The notes below the pieces were generated by a model. That model was not told where the DNA came from and did not search any database. It saw only the letters and a program-made list of their open reading frames with translations. The translations under genes and the position numbers were made by a program. A stretch of 23,225 bases of DNA, taken from contig CANQBT010000022.1 in the NCBI GenBank assembly GCA_947589405.1, forward strand, positions 1 to 23,225. The letters run 5' to 3'. The stretch comes from an uncultured Clostridia bacterium. GTDB taxonomy: Bacteria; Bacillota; Clostridia; Lachnospirales; CAG-274. This document shows positions 14,908 through 22,107 of the stretch, one piece after another (within the stretch, counting starts at the first letter, position 1; every line of letters starts with the position of its first letter).

Positions 14908-15666
14908 TTAAATTTCAGCCATTACGTCCTGCATATCGTACTTGCCGGCAGGCTTGTCTTTAATAAATTTAGCGGCTTTTACTGCGCCTACAGCGAATAC
15001 CTCTTTGCTGTGGGCGGAATGAGTAAACTCTATGACCTCGTCCTTGCCTGCAAATATCACTTCATGATCGCCTACTATAGTACCCCCTCTTACTGCGGAG
15101 ATACCCAGCTCTCTTCTGTCTCTTTTTTGCCTTACCTGACTTCTGTCATATACATATTCAAGGCTTTCATCTACGCCCTCGTTTACGGAATCGGCAAGAA
15201 GTATGGCAGTTCCGCTTGGGGCATCGATTTTCTGATTGTGATGTCTTTCCACTATTTCCACATCAAAGCCTGCGTCATAGAGTACAGAGCTGTATTTTTT
15301 AAGAATGGCAGCAATAAGATTTATGCCAAGACTCATATTTGCGCTCTTGAATATCGCTACCTTTTCGGCAGCAGCATTAAGCATTTTGTTTGTGTCATCG
15401 CTTAACGCAGTAGTACAAATGACAGCAGGGATATTTTTATTCACAGCGTATTCTATAACATCGGGAACAGCTGTTGCCGTTGAAAAGTCGATTATAACAT
15501 CGGCTTCAATATTGCAGTCCTTTATATTTGCAAACACAGGAAAATCTGCATTTGCAGGAGATATGTCCACACCTGCCGCTATCTCCGCTTCATTATCGTT
15601 TCTGACCATTTCACATATAACTCTACCCATTTTGCCATTACAGCCATGCATAATAATTTTAGTCAT
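14908..15666 (-). CDS. dapB: 4-hydroxy-tetrahydrodipicolinate reductase
   Basis: A 252-residue DapB, the NAD(P)H-dependent second step of the diaminopimelate route. The nucleotide-binding start GCNGKMGR (8-15) is followed by the catalytic ERHHNQKIDAPSGTA (140-154), with the His pair at 142-143 and Lys146. Length is typical. The ATG has AAAGGTG 7 bases upstream. It is last in asd-dapA-dapB, with a hairpin in the 48-bp gap after dapA. Confidence 0.97.
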   Translation of the reverse strand: MTKIIMHGCNGKMGRVICEMVRNDNEAEIAAGVDISPANADFPVFANIKDCNIEADVIIDFSTATAVPDVIEYAVNKNIPAVICTTALSDDTNKMLNAAAEKVAIFKSANMSLGINLIAAILKKYSSVLYDAGFDVEIVERHHNQKIDAPSGTAILLADSVNEGVDESLEYVYDRSQVRQKRDRRELGISAVRGGTIVGDHEVIFAGKDEVIEFTHSAHSKEVFAVGAVKAAKFIKDKPAGKYDMQDVMAEI

Positions 15667-15688
15667 GATATTTCACCTTTCTTTAGTT

Positions 15689-15711
15689 AAAGGGCGGAAA
15701 AACCGCCCTTT
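15689..15711 (-). promoter_or_regulatory. Intercistronic hairpin between dapA and dapB
   Basis: AAAGGGCGG (15689-15697) pairs with CCGCCCTTT (15703-15711) around a 5-base loop, close to the dapA stop. On the minus-strand transcript no U-tract follows, so it is more likely a stability or processing element, or a weak attenuator, than a full terminator. Confidence 0.6.
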
Positions 15712-15714
15712 TTA

Positions 15715-16602
15715 TTACAGTATGCCAAAGTCCTTCATAGCCTTTTCAAGAAGTACTCTGTGCTCTTCCTCCATTTCAAGAAGAGGAGAACGATATGTAC
15801 CGGCATTCATTCCCATCATATTGAGAGCAGCCTTTACAGGAATAGGATTGACCTCTGAGAAAAGGTTCTTTACAAGGTCAAGGCAATCCAGCTGCATTTT
15901 GCATGCCTTCTTTACATCGCCGTCCAGATAGCTCATAACCATATCGTGAGTATACTTAGGCGCTATGTTTGAAAGTACTGATATTACGCCCTTGCCGCCT
16001 AATGAAAGCAGAGGTATTATCTGGTCGTCATTGCCGCTGTATATATCCAGATCACCCTGAGTGAGAGCTGCTATTTCGGCAACCTGAGAAATATTGCCGC
16101 TGGCTTCCTTTATTCCTACTATATTTTCTATTTTAGCTATTTCAACAACGGTCTTAGGCATAATATTGACGCCGGTCCTGCCTGCTATGGAATACATTAT
16201 TATAGGAAGATCGGCAGCGCTTGCCATTTCCGTATAATATTTCACAAGGCCCTTTTGAGTAGTCTTATTGTAATAAGGCGTAACTATAAGAAGTCCGTCT
16301 GCGCCTACCTCTTCGCATCTTCTGCAAAGTACTCTCCCATGCTCTGTATCATTGCTGCCTGCGCCTGCAATAACAGGGATCCTGCCTGCGACCTTATCTA
16401 CAGTATATTTTATTACCTCTATCTGTTCATCGTCGCTTAATGTAGAAGCTTCGCCTGTGGTACCGCATATTATAACTGCGTCTGTTCCGTTATTCACCTG
16501 ATTTTCTATCATATTGCCAAGAGCGTCAAAGCTTACGCTTCTGTCTTGATTAAAGGGAGTGACAATGGCAACGCCTGCGCCGGTAAATAAAGTTTTTTTC
16601 AT
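15715..16602 (-). CDS. dapA: 4-hydroxy-tetrahydrodipicolinate synthase
   Basis: A 295-residue DapA, a TIM-barrel aldolase that condenses aspartate semialdehyde with pyruvate. Visible are GTTGE (47-51), Tyr137 and Arg142 in MYSIAGRTG (counterparts of E. coli Tyr133 and Arg138), and the Schiff-base Lys165 in GIKEASGN. A strong AGGAGG site overlaps the end of asd, whose stop is 11 bases upstream, so the two are coupled. In a sporulator the product also feeds dipicolinate synthesis. Confidence 0.97.
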   Translation of the reverse strand: MKKTLFTGAGVAIVTPFNQDRSVSFDALGNMIENQVNNGTDAVIICGTTGEASTLSDDEQIEVIKYTVDKVAGRIPVIAGAGSNDTEHGRVLCRRCEEVGADGLLIVTPYYNKTTQKGLVKYYTEMASAADLPIIMYSIAGRTGVNIMPKTVVEIAKIENIVGIKEASGNISQVAEIAALTQGDLDIYSGNDDQIIPLLSLGGKGVISVLSNIAPKYTHDMVMSYLDGDVKKACKMQLDCLDLVKNLFSEVNPIPVKAALNMMGMNAGTYRSPLLEMEEEHRVLLEKAMKDFGIL

Positions 16603-16613
16603 AAAAATACCTC

Positions 16614-17696
16614 CTATCTGTCAAAATAGCCCTTTGCTGCAAGAAGCTCAGCCATAAGTACGGCACCGCCTGCAGCACCTCTTAATGTATTGTGTGAAAG
16701 ACATACGAATTTATAATCGTATTGTGTATCCTCTCTCAGTCTGCCTACGGATACAGCCATGCCGTTTTCAAGCATTCTGTCAAGCTTTGCCTGAGGTCTG
16801 TTATCCTCTTCAAAATAGTGTATGAATTGCTTTGGCGCTGAAGGCAGCTTCAATTCCTGAGGAACTCCGCTGAATTCACTCCACAGCTTAAGTATCTCTT
16901 CTTTGGAAGGCTTGTTTTCAAAGCTTACGAATACGGCAGCGGTATGACCGTCTGAAACTGCCACTCTTAAGCATTGAGTAGTTATATTCGGCGTTGAAGC
17001 CTTTTCTATAACATCGCCGTTTATTTTGCCCCATACCTTCAAAGGCTCCTGTTCGGATTTTTCCTCCTCACCGCCTATATAAGGTATAAGATTATCTACC
17101 ATTTCGGGCCATGTTGCAAATGTCTTGCCGGCACCTGAAATTGCCTGATATGTACATGCAAGTACATTCTTTATACCAAACTTTCTAAGAGGGTGAAGGG
17201 CAGGAACATAGCTCTGTATAGAGCAGTTGGACTTAACGGCTATAAAACCTCTCTTTGTACCTAAGCGCCTTCTTTGTGCTTCTATTATCTCTATATGCTC
17301 AGGATTCAGCTCGGGGACCACCATAGGCACATCGGGAGTGAATCTGTGAGCTGAATTATTGCTTACAACAGGGCACTCCGCCTTTGCATAGCGCTCCTCC
17401 AGCGCTCTTATCTCGTCTTTCTTCATATCTACTGCGCAGAATACGAAATCTACCATTCCTGCAATCTTATCTACGTCTGCTGATGCGTCCATTACAACAA
17501 GCTCGCCTATTGCCTCAGGCAACGGTTCTGTCATAGCCCATCTGGAGCCTATGGCGTCCTTCAGCTTCTTCCCTGCTGAACGAGGACTTGCTGCAACGGC
17601 AACTACATTGAACCAAGGGTGCTTGTCAAGAAGAAGGGTAAATCTCTGACCTACCATTCCCGTTGCACCTATGATCCCTACATTAAAGCTTTTCAT
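16614..17696 (-). CDS. asd: Aspartate-semialdehyde dehydrogenase, archaeal/fungal type
   Basis: A 360-residue Asd, which reduces aspartyl phosphate to aspartate semialdehyde. The Rossmann start GATGMVGQ (10-17), the catalytic Cys158 in SNCS, and His251 are visible. The NLIPYIGGEEEKSEQEPLK stretch (202-220) and overall length match the archaeal/fungal subfamily rather than the usual bacterial one of about 330-340 residues. The ATG has AGGAG 9 bases upstream. It is first in the operon and sits directly behind a lysine riboswitch, so it is expected to be shut off when lysine is abundant. Confidence 0.95.
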   Translation of the reverse strand: MKSFNVGIIGATGMVGQRFTLLLDKHPWFNVVAVAASPRSAGKKLKDAIGSRWAMTEPLPEAIGELVVMDASADVDKIAGMVDFVFCAVDMKKDEIRALEERYAKAECPVVSNNSAHRFTPDVPMVVPELNPEHIEIIEAQRRRLGTKRGFIAVKSNCSIQSYVPALHPLRKFGIKNVLACTYQAISGAGKTFATWPEMVDNLIPYIGGEEEKSEQEPLKVWGKINGDVIEKASTPNITTQCLRVAVSDGHTAAVFVSFENKPSKEEILKLWSEFSGVPQELKLPSAPKQFIHYFEEDNRPQAKLDRMLENGMAVSVGRLREDTQYDYKFVCLSHNTLRGAAGGAVLMAELLAAKGYFDR

Positions 17697-17715
17697 TTCA
17701 ATACACTCCTAATCT

Positions 17716-17767
17716 CAAAAATAAAAAAGATTGACAAAAGCCAATCTGTGAAAATAAATGCACAGAT
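17716..17767 (-). terminator. Riboswitch expression platform: terminator and antiterminator
   Basis: On the minus strand AGATTGGC, a TTTT loop and GTCAATCT form an 8-bp hairpin (17728-17747) followed by a long U-rich tract (17716-17727), an intrinsic terminator. Just upstream ATCTGTG (17761-17767) can instead pair with CACAGAT (17744-17750), which uses up the left side of the terminator stem. The two structures exclude each other, and ATCTGTG overlaps the 3' side of the riboswitch P1 helix. Confidence 0.85.
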
Positions 17768-17932
17768 AGCTCTCCATTGCATAAGCAATGACAGTCACCG
17801 CACTATTGGCACGGCAACCAGAACACAGCCTGTCAAAGAGGTGGTGTTCTTCGGCATCTTTCCCTTTCAATCAATTTCATCTGCCCTCTGCGGCATCAAT
17901 TGATATACTGATGTAAATGCACCTCTATCCTT
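17759..17932 (-). ncRNA. Lysine riboswitch (L box) upstream of asd-dapA-dapB
   Basis: The minus-strand leader carries the conserved L-box blocks in order: GATAGAGGTGCA at the 5' end (about 17918-17929), GCCGCAGAGGGC, AAAGGGAAAGATGCCGAAG, CTGGTTGCCGTGCC, GTGACTGTCA and the closing GGAGAGCTATCT (to about 17762). GATAG and CTATC close helix P1. The layout matches the B. subtilis lysC leader as I recall it. A terminator and antiterminator follow at once, so lysine binding should stabilise P1 and cause early termination. Confidence 0.93.
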
Positions 17933-17943
17933 ATACTATTTTA

Positions 17944-17972
17944 AATATAACATTATTTTATACTTATGTCAA
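17944..17972 (-). promoter_or_regulatory. Promoter of the lysine operon
   Basis: On the minus strand TTGACA (17967-17972), a 17-bp spacer and TATATT (17944-17949) place the start of transcription just before the riboswitch 5' end. Confidence 0.85.
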
Positions 17973-18008
17973 CACATAACTCCTTTTATTACAAATAAAT
18001 TATTTTAC

Positions 18009-18037
18009 TTGCAAATATTTGCGGTTTAGTATATTAT
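18009..18037 (+). promoter_or_regulatory. Likely promoter and operator of the LysR-type gene
   Basis: TTGCAA (18009-18014), a 17-bp spacer and TATTAT (18032-18037) form a plausible plus-strand promoter. A perfect 12-bp palindrome GCAAATATTTGC (18011-18022) overlaps the -35. A second inverted repeat, ACAAAA/TTTTGT, lies downstream at about 18044-18060. Either could be the regulator's own binding site. Confidence 0.55.
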
Positions 18038-18101
18038 AGTATTACAAAAACAGATTTTGTACAGTTAACTATTACAAAATATGATGAAAGGGCGTATATT
18101 T

Positions 18102-18971
18102 GTGGATACCAATATACAGAAATTTATGGCATTTGTAAAAACAGTTGAATATGAAAGCTTTACAAAGGCTGCTGAAGTGCTTAAATACTCACAGTCCGGC
18201 ATAAGCAGAATGATAAATGACCTTGAAAAGGAATGGGGAGTTTCATTGCTGGAGAGGAATCGCTCGGGAGTACGCCTTACATCAGACGGTCTTAGGCTTC
18301 TTCCCTATGCTCAGAATGTATGCGTTGACTATGAAAGACTTCAATCTCAGGTCGAGGAGCTTAACGATCTGCGTTCGGGACTCATAAGGATAGGGACCTT
18401 TTCAAGCGTTGCAACACATTGGCTGCCAAATATCATAAAGGAATTTCAGAAGGACTATCCAAACATTGACTATGAGCTTCTGGTAGGGGAGTATAAGGAA
18501 ATAGAAGAATGGACGGCATCGGGCAGAGTAGACTGTGGATTTATAATACTTCCGACTTCAAGAAGCCTTGAAACAATATTTCTGGAAGAGGATAAGCTTC
18601 TTGTGGTTTTGCCGAAGGACCATCCTCTTGCCGACTGTGAAAAATTTCCTATAAAGGCTCTGTGCGATTATCCGTTTATGCTTCTGGAAAAGTCAGCCAA
18701 AGCGGAAATTTCCCATATATTTGAAGAACACAATATATCTCCTAACATACATTTTACCACTCTTGACGACTACGCTATTATGTCTATGGTGGAAAGCGGA
18801 CTTGGCATAAGCATATTGCCTCAGCTCATACTGAAGCGGATCCCCTACAATATAGTAGCAAAGGAACTGGAAGTACCTGCCTACAGACAGATAGGGCTTA
18901 TACTGAGAGATAAAAAGACGGCATCGGTTGCCGTAAAAAAATTCTTGGAATATGTAAAATACAGAGGATAA
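18102..18971 (+). CDS. LysR-family transcriptional regulator
   Basis: A 289-residue LTTR. The N-terminal helix-turn-helix covers about residues 4-62 (SFTKAAEVLKYSQSGISRMI), and an effector-binding domain runs from about 85 on, with GTFSSVATHWLP and the late GLGISILPQ block. I chose the GTG at 18102 because the family usually begins only a few residues before the first helix and AAAGGG lies upstream. An ATG at 18081 would add 7 residues and has no ribosome binding site. It is divergent from the lysine operon, so control of asd-dapA-dapB is possible, but neighbouring position is the only evidence. The effector is unknown. Confidence 0.85.
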   Translation: MDTNIQKFMAFVKTVEYESFTKAAEVLKYSQSGISRMINDLEKEWGVSLLERNRSGVRLTSDGLRLLPYAQNVCVDYERLQSQVEELNDLRSGLIRIGTFSSVATHWLPNIIKEFQKDYPNIDYELLVGEYKEIEEWTASGRVDCGFIILPTSRSLETIFLEEDKLLVVLPKDHPLADCEKFPIKALCDYPFMLLEKSAKAEISHIFEEHNISPNIHFTTLDDYAIMSMVESGLGISILPQLILKRIPYNIVAKELEVPAYRQIGLILRDKKTASVAVKKFLEYVKYRG

Positions 18972-18975
18972 AAAA

Positions 18976-18995
18976 TACCCCGCATATGCGGGGTA
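18976..18995. terminator. Terminator shared by rpsT and the LysR-type gene
   Basis: TACCCCGCAT/ATGCGGGGTA is a perfect 20-bp palindrome. On the minus strand it is followed by a six-T run, a good intrinsic terminator for rpsT. On the plus strand the tail is weaker. Confidence 0.88.
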
Positions 18996-19006
18996 AATTA
19001 CTTTTA

Positions 19007-19270
19007 TTAAGCCATTTTGTTAACAGCTTTGGCAAGTCTTGACTTTTTGTTGGCAGCGGTATTCTTGTGCATAACGCCCTTAGTTGCAGCCATATCTATA
19101 GCCTTTGTAGCTGCTCTTAAAGCTTCTGATGCAGCAGCCTTGTCGCCGGCAGCAACAGCAGCATGTACCTTCTTCATAGCTGTCTTTGTAGCTGAAGATA
19201 TACTTTTATTTCTTAAAGTTTTCTTATTGATAACTAAAATTCTTTTCTTTGCAGACTTAATATTTGCCAC
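19007..19270 (-). CDS. rpsT: 30S ribosomal protein S20
   Basis: An 87-residue S20 rich in Lys and Ala, with the typical start MANIKSAKKRI and the helical KAIDMAATKGVMHKNTAA region near the end. It binds 16S rRNA in the small subunit. The start codon is GTG (19268-19270), with AGGAGG 8 bases upstream. Its leader of about 100 bases contains a CTCTG/CAGAG stem (19309-19313 with 19325-19329). That might take part in autogenous control, but I do not recognise a known leader class. Confidence 0.97.
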   Translation of the reverse strand: MANIKSAKKRILVINKKTLRNKSISSATKTAMKKVHAAVAAGDKAAASEALRAATKAIDMAATKGVMHKNTAANKKSRLAKAVNKMA

Positions 19271-19377
19271 AATAATTTCCTCCTAAAAAGTTACATACGA
19301 TTATTTTTCTCTGCTGAATCGGGTCAGAGGGGTTTAAAACACAGAACGACTGCGTTTCCCAAATCAACACTCATATT

Positions 19378-19406
19378 ATTATATACAATATTTGTCTGAA
19401 TGTCAA
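19378..19406 (-). promoter_or_regulatory. Promoter of rpsT
   Basis: On the minus strand a perfect TTGACA (19401-19406), a 17-bp spacer and a perfect TATAAT (19378-19383) drive rpsT with an untranslated leader of about 100 bases. Confidence 0.9.
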
Positions 19407-19455
19407 TGAATATTTTACAGTTTTAATAAAAAAATATGATAAAGGAGATGAGAAA

Positions 19456-20439
19456 GTGAAAAAGTTTTCCCCATATACGGATCTTGCAATAGAAATTGCA
19501 GAAAATATAACGACTGAGGTCACAGAAATAGAGGGCGTTGAGGTAGGTCATGAGCAATGCGATCTGTCGGACACTACAGTTACAAATGTTAAAATAACAA
19601 ATGAAAAGGGCGCAGAGGCTATGGGAAAGCCGATCGGAAGCTATATTACCCTTGAAAGCGAGCACATAAAGGAAAATGATATTGACGCCCATGAAAAGAT
19701 AATATCCATATTGAGCAAATATATTAAATATCTTTGTCCACAAAAGGAGCATGCCACAGTACTTGTAATAGGTCTGGGAAACAGAGATGTTACGCCGGAC
19801 TCTCTGGGTCCTAAGGTAGTAAGCAAAATACTTGTGACAAGGCATATAAAGAATACCGTGCCTGAGGATATAAACAATGCCGTGTCCTCCGTTGCAGCTC
19901 TTGCGCCCGGAGTTATGGGAATAACAGGGATAGAGACCCTTGAGGTCGTAAAGGGCGTTACAGAAAGAGTAAAGCCGGATATAGTCATAGCTATTGACGC
20001 ACTTGCCGCAAGAAGGGTAAGCAGGGTAAATGCTACGATACAGCTGAGCAACACAGGTGTGGCTCCCGGCGCAGGCATTGGCAACAGACGAAAGACATTG
20101 GACGAGGAAAATCTTGGCGTGCCTGTTATAGCCATAGGTGTGCCTACGGTGGTAGACGCAGCCACAATGGCAAATGACGCTATAGACAGAATGCTTGAAA
20201 CAATGAAAAAGGGCGCTCGCAAAGGCTCTCAGTTCTATGATATGCTTTCTGAGCTTGCCGATGAAGAAAAGTACGCTCTTATCAAAGAGGTACTGGAACC
20301 CTATTCCGAGAATATGTTTGTAACGCCTAAGGAGGTAGACGCCGTTATAGAAAACCTTGTTAATATCATTTCAAACAGTATAAATATTGCTGTCCATCCG
20401 GGAATTACACGAGAGGATATTAACAGATATAAATTCTGA
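19456..20439 (+). CDS. gpr: Germination protease GPR
   Basis: A 327-residue A25 family endopeptidase that degrades small acid-soluble spore proteins at germination. The YTDLA start (7-11) fits the short prosequence removed on activation. Asp115 (TPDSLGP) and Asp181 (AIDALAARR) are 66 residues apart, as are the two key aspartates reported for the B. megaterium enzyme. SNTGVAPGAGIGNRR (198-212) is a further hallmark. The start codon is GTG, with AAAGGAG 8 bases upstream. It should be made in the forespore under sigma-F/G, but I could not find a well-spaced promoter of that kind. Its presence marks the organism as a spore former. Confidence 0.96.
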   Translation: MKKFSPYTDLAIEIAENITTEVTEIEGVEVGHEQCDLSDTTVTNVKITNEKGAEAMGKPIGSYITLESEHIKENDIDAHEKIISILSKYIKYLCPQKEHATVLVIGLGNRDVTPDSLGPKVVSKILVTRHIKNTVPEDINNAVSSVAALAPGVMGITGIETLEVVKGVTERVKPDIVIAIDALAARRVSRVNATIQLSNTGVAPGAGIGNRRKTLDEENLGVPVIAIGVPTVVDAATMANDAIDRMLETMKKGARKGSQFYDMLSELADEEKYALIKEVLEPYSENMFVTPKEVDAVIENLVNIISNSINIAVHPGITREDINRYKF

Positions 20440-20490
20440 AAAAGCCCGATATTGATTTCATATATGGTTATGCTGTAAATTCCTTTTGAT

Positions 20491-20519
20491 AAGGGCGCTG
20501 CAATAAAAGCAGCGCCCTT
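20491..20519. terminator. Bidirectional terminator after gpr
   Basis: AAGGGCGCTGC (20491-20501) pairs with GCAGCGCCCTT (20509-20519) in a perfect 11-bp stem with a 7-base loop and a TTTATAA tail. It lies between convergent gpr and the secreted VGKD-repeat gene. Confidence 0.85.
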
Positions 20520-20541
20520 TATAAAGCTTGTTTACAAATAT

Positions 20542-21708
20542 TTAATTCCAATAGTTATTTTTATCCGAATAAACTATGGTAGTTCCTATGTATCCGTCAA
20601 CAATACCTGCTCTGCCCATATAATTATTCATTTCGGAGCAGTATTTTTGCATATCGTTAAAGGTTTCGGCGGACAAAAGTTTATCTAAACACGCATTAAG
20701 TCTGTCTTCAAGAGCCTTTTGCGATTTTGACTGCTCTTCTAGTGCTTTTTTCTTTTCACCATTGTATTTATCGTTGCTTTGGGTAGCAAGTACGGGTATA
20801 CCTCTTTCATACACTAAAGGTGTAAGATTGGAACAGTATACTGTAAAAACGTAACACTTGTCAATAGCAGAAGAAGCGATCTCCGTATATTTTTTGTCTT
20901 CAGCTGTTTTTGCAAGAGAATTCCAGCTTTTCTTGGTCTTGTCAGCCAAAGTTATAATGTCCTGACTTTTGGTATATTCGGGAGAAATATATTTCTTAAT
21001 ATCAGATGATACGGCGGATTTAAGCTCTGCCGATACCTTGCTCATATCCATATCTATATTGAAGCTCTTATCCCTTTCCTTGTGTTTCGTTGTTGTACCC
21101 ATATATGATATATTGCAGTTTACTATCTGAATAGTTGAATTTTTATTGAGGGTAAGGGATACAGGCTCATTTACGATATGGACCTGGTTATCCGTAAGTA
21201 ATTTGTTCTTATCCTGTTTTACACATGCAAAATCACAGCCATCGGCTTTTGTAAATGTATATATACCGGGAGCAATATCCTTGCCTACTCTGTAAATACC
21301 ATTATATGCTGTATCTTGAGCATCAAGCTGTGAGCTGAGTATAGCATGGCAATTTGTAAGCTCTATGCTCATATTGCTTCCGTATGGCGCAATATTCAAA
21401 TGGGGATTTGTCTTGAAATAAGCGGTATTTCCCGGCTTACACTCTGCAATTTCCACAATATAGCTGTCTGTAAAGAATTTTGACATGTCTCTGGAATATT
21501 TATTTGCAGATATTGAAGACAACTTTATTTCAGCTATGTCATCATTGTCTGCATAAAAAACATATACGCCATAGGGCATATCCTTTCCCACTTCATATTT
21601 TCCTGCATTGTATGTCTTGACGGCAGTCTGAGAGTTGGCAAAGCCTACAGATGAAAATATAAAACTGAATATAAGTGTGAGCAATATTGATTTTGATTTC
21701 TTTTTCAT
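20542..21708 (-). CDS. Secreted protein with two VGKD repeats
   Basis: A 388-residue protein with a signal peptide (about 1-24: MKKKSKS, hydrophobic core, cut after GFA). Two related modules follow. The first (about 35-120) starts AGKYEVGKDMPYGVYVF and ends SIELTNC; the second (about 137-199) starts NGIYRVGKDIAPGIYTF and ends IQIVNC. GxYxVGxDIPxGxY-type modules occur in many exported Firmicute proteins of unknown role. The C-terminal half (about 215-388) is helical and Lys/Asp/Ser-rich with no domain I recognise. There is no membrane anchor or LPXTG signal, so it is probably released or loosely wall-bound. GAGGTG lies upstream of the ATG. It is a single-gene unit. Confidence 0.85.
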   Translation of the reverse strand: MKKKSKSILLTLIFSFIFSSVGFANSQTAVKTYNAGKYEVGKDMPYGVYVFYADNDDIAEIKLSSISANKYSRDMSKFFTDSYIVEIAECKPGNTAYFKTNPHLNIAPYGSNMSIELTNCHAILSSQLDAQDTAYNGIYRVGKDIAPGIYTFTKADGCDFACVKQDKNKLLTDNQVHIVNEPVSLTLNKNSTIQIVNCNISYMGTTTKHKERDKSFNIDMDMSKVSAELKSAVSSDIKKYISPEYTKSQDIITLADKTKKSWNSLAKTAEDKKYTEIASSAIDKCYVFTVYCSNLTPLVYERGIPVLATQSNDKYNGEKKKALEEQSKSQKALEDRLNACLDKLLSAETFNDMQKYCSEMNNYMGRAGIVDGYIGTTIVYSDKNNYWN

Positions 21709-21735
21709 TTTATCACCTCATATGTATTTTATAAT

Positions 21736-21764
21736 ATTTTACCACATTATTATGGAAAAGTAAA
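21736..21764 (-). promoter_or_regulatory. Possible promoter of the VGKD-repeat gene
   Basis: On the minus strand TTTACT (21759-21764), a 17-bp spacer and TAAAAT (21736-21741) precede the gene by 27 bp. A 9-bp direct repeat TAAATACAG occurs twice across 21761-21778, overlapping the -35. Confidence 0.55.
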
Positions 21765-21782
21765 TACAGTAAATACAGTTTA

Positions 21783-22052
21783 TTATTGATCATCAGTATT
21801 GCTTTCGACATTCGGTATCTGTCTGCCTTCGTGGTCGATATAGTAGTTTTCCTTATGTATAAGCTGACTTATAGGCACGATTTCATATCCTTTGTCCCTT
21901 AATCCCTTTATTATGGTCTCCAATACGTCAGGAGTATATTTTGCATCGTTATGAAAGAGAATAATGGAACCATTTCCCAAATGCTTGTGATTTAACACAT
22001 GATTTATTTCGTGATCTGCACCTAATTCCTTCCAGTCTAAGCTGTCAAGCAT
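21783..22052 (-). pseudogene. 3' remnant of a polysaccharide deacetylase gene
   Basis: The 89 codons match only the C-terminal end of polysaccharide deacetylases of the PdaA/PdaB type: DSLDWKELGA near the start, GSIILFHNDAKYTPDVLETI in the middle and KGYEIVPISQLI near the end. The catalytic N-terminal and central parts, with the Asp and His-x3-His metal site, are missing. The frame has no ribosome binding site at its ATG (22050-22052). It is met just upstream by a hairpin terminator and a serine recombinase gene on the same strand. In the intact protein a residue such as Val would be expected before DSLDW, so the break lies at about 22050-22067. I read it as a gene cut by integration. Confidence 0.8.
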
Positions 22053-22067
22053 GGATATGAAATATAA

Positions 22068-22099
22068 AAAGCCTGTTAAAGCAGTATTTAACAGGCTTT
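22068..22099 (-). terminator. Terminator of the serine recombinase gene
   Basis: A perfect 13-bp stem (AAAGCCTGTTAAA, 22068-22080, with TTTAACAGGCTTT, 22087-22099) and a 6-base loop are followed on the minus strand by TTATAT. It would also stop read-through into the deacetylase remnant. Confidence 0.85.
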
Positions 22100-22107
22100 G
22101 GGGAATT

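Noticed and set aside
19406..19455. Sigma-G/F promoter for gpr
   Set aside because: GAATA and TATGATA elements are present but about 22 bp apart, too far for these sigma factors.
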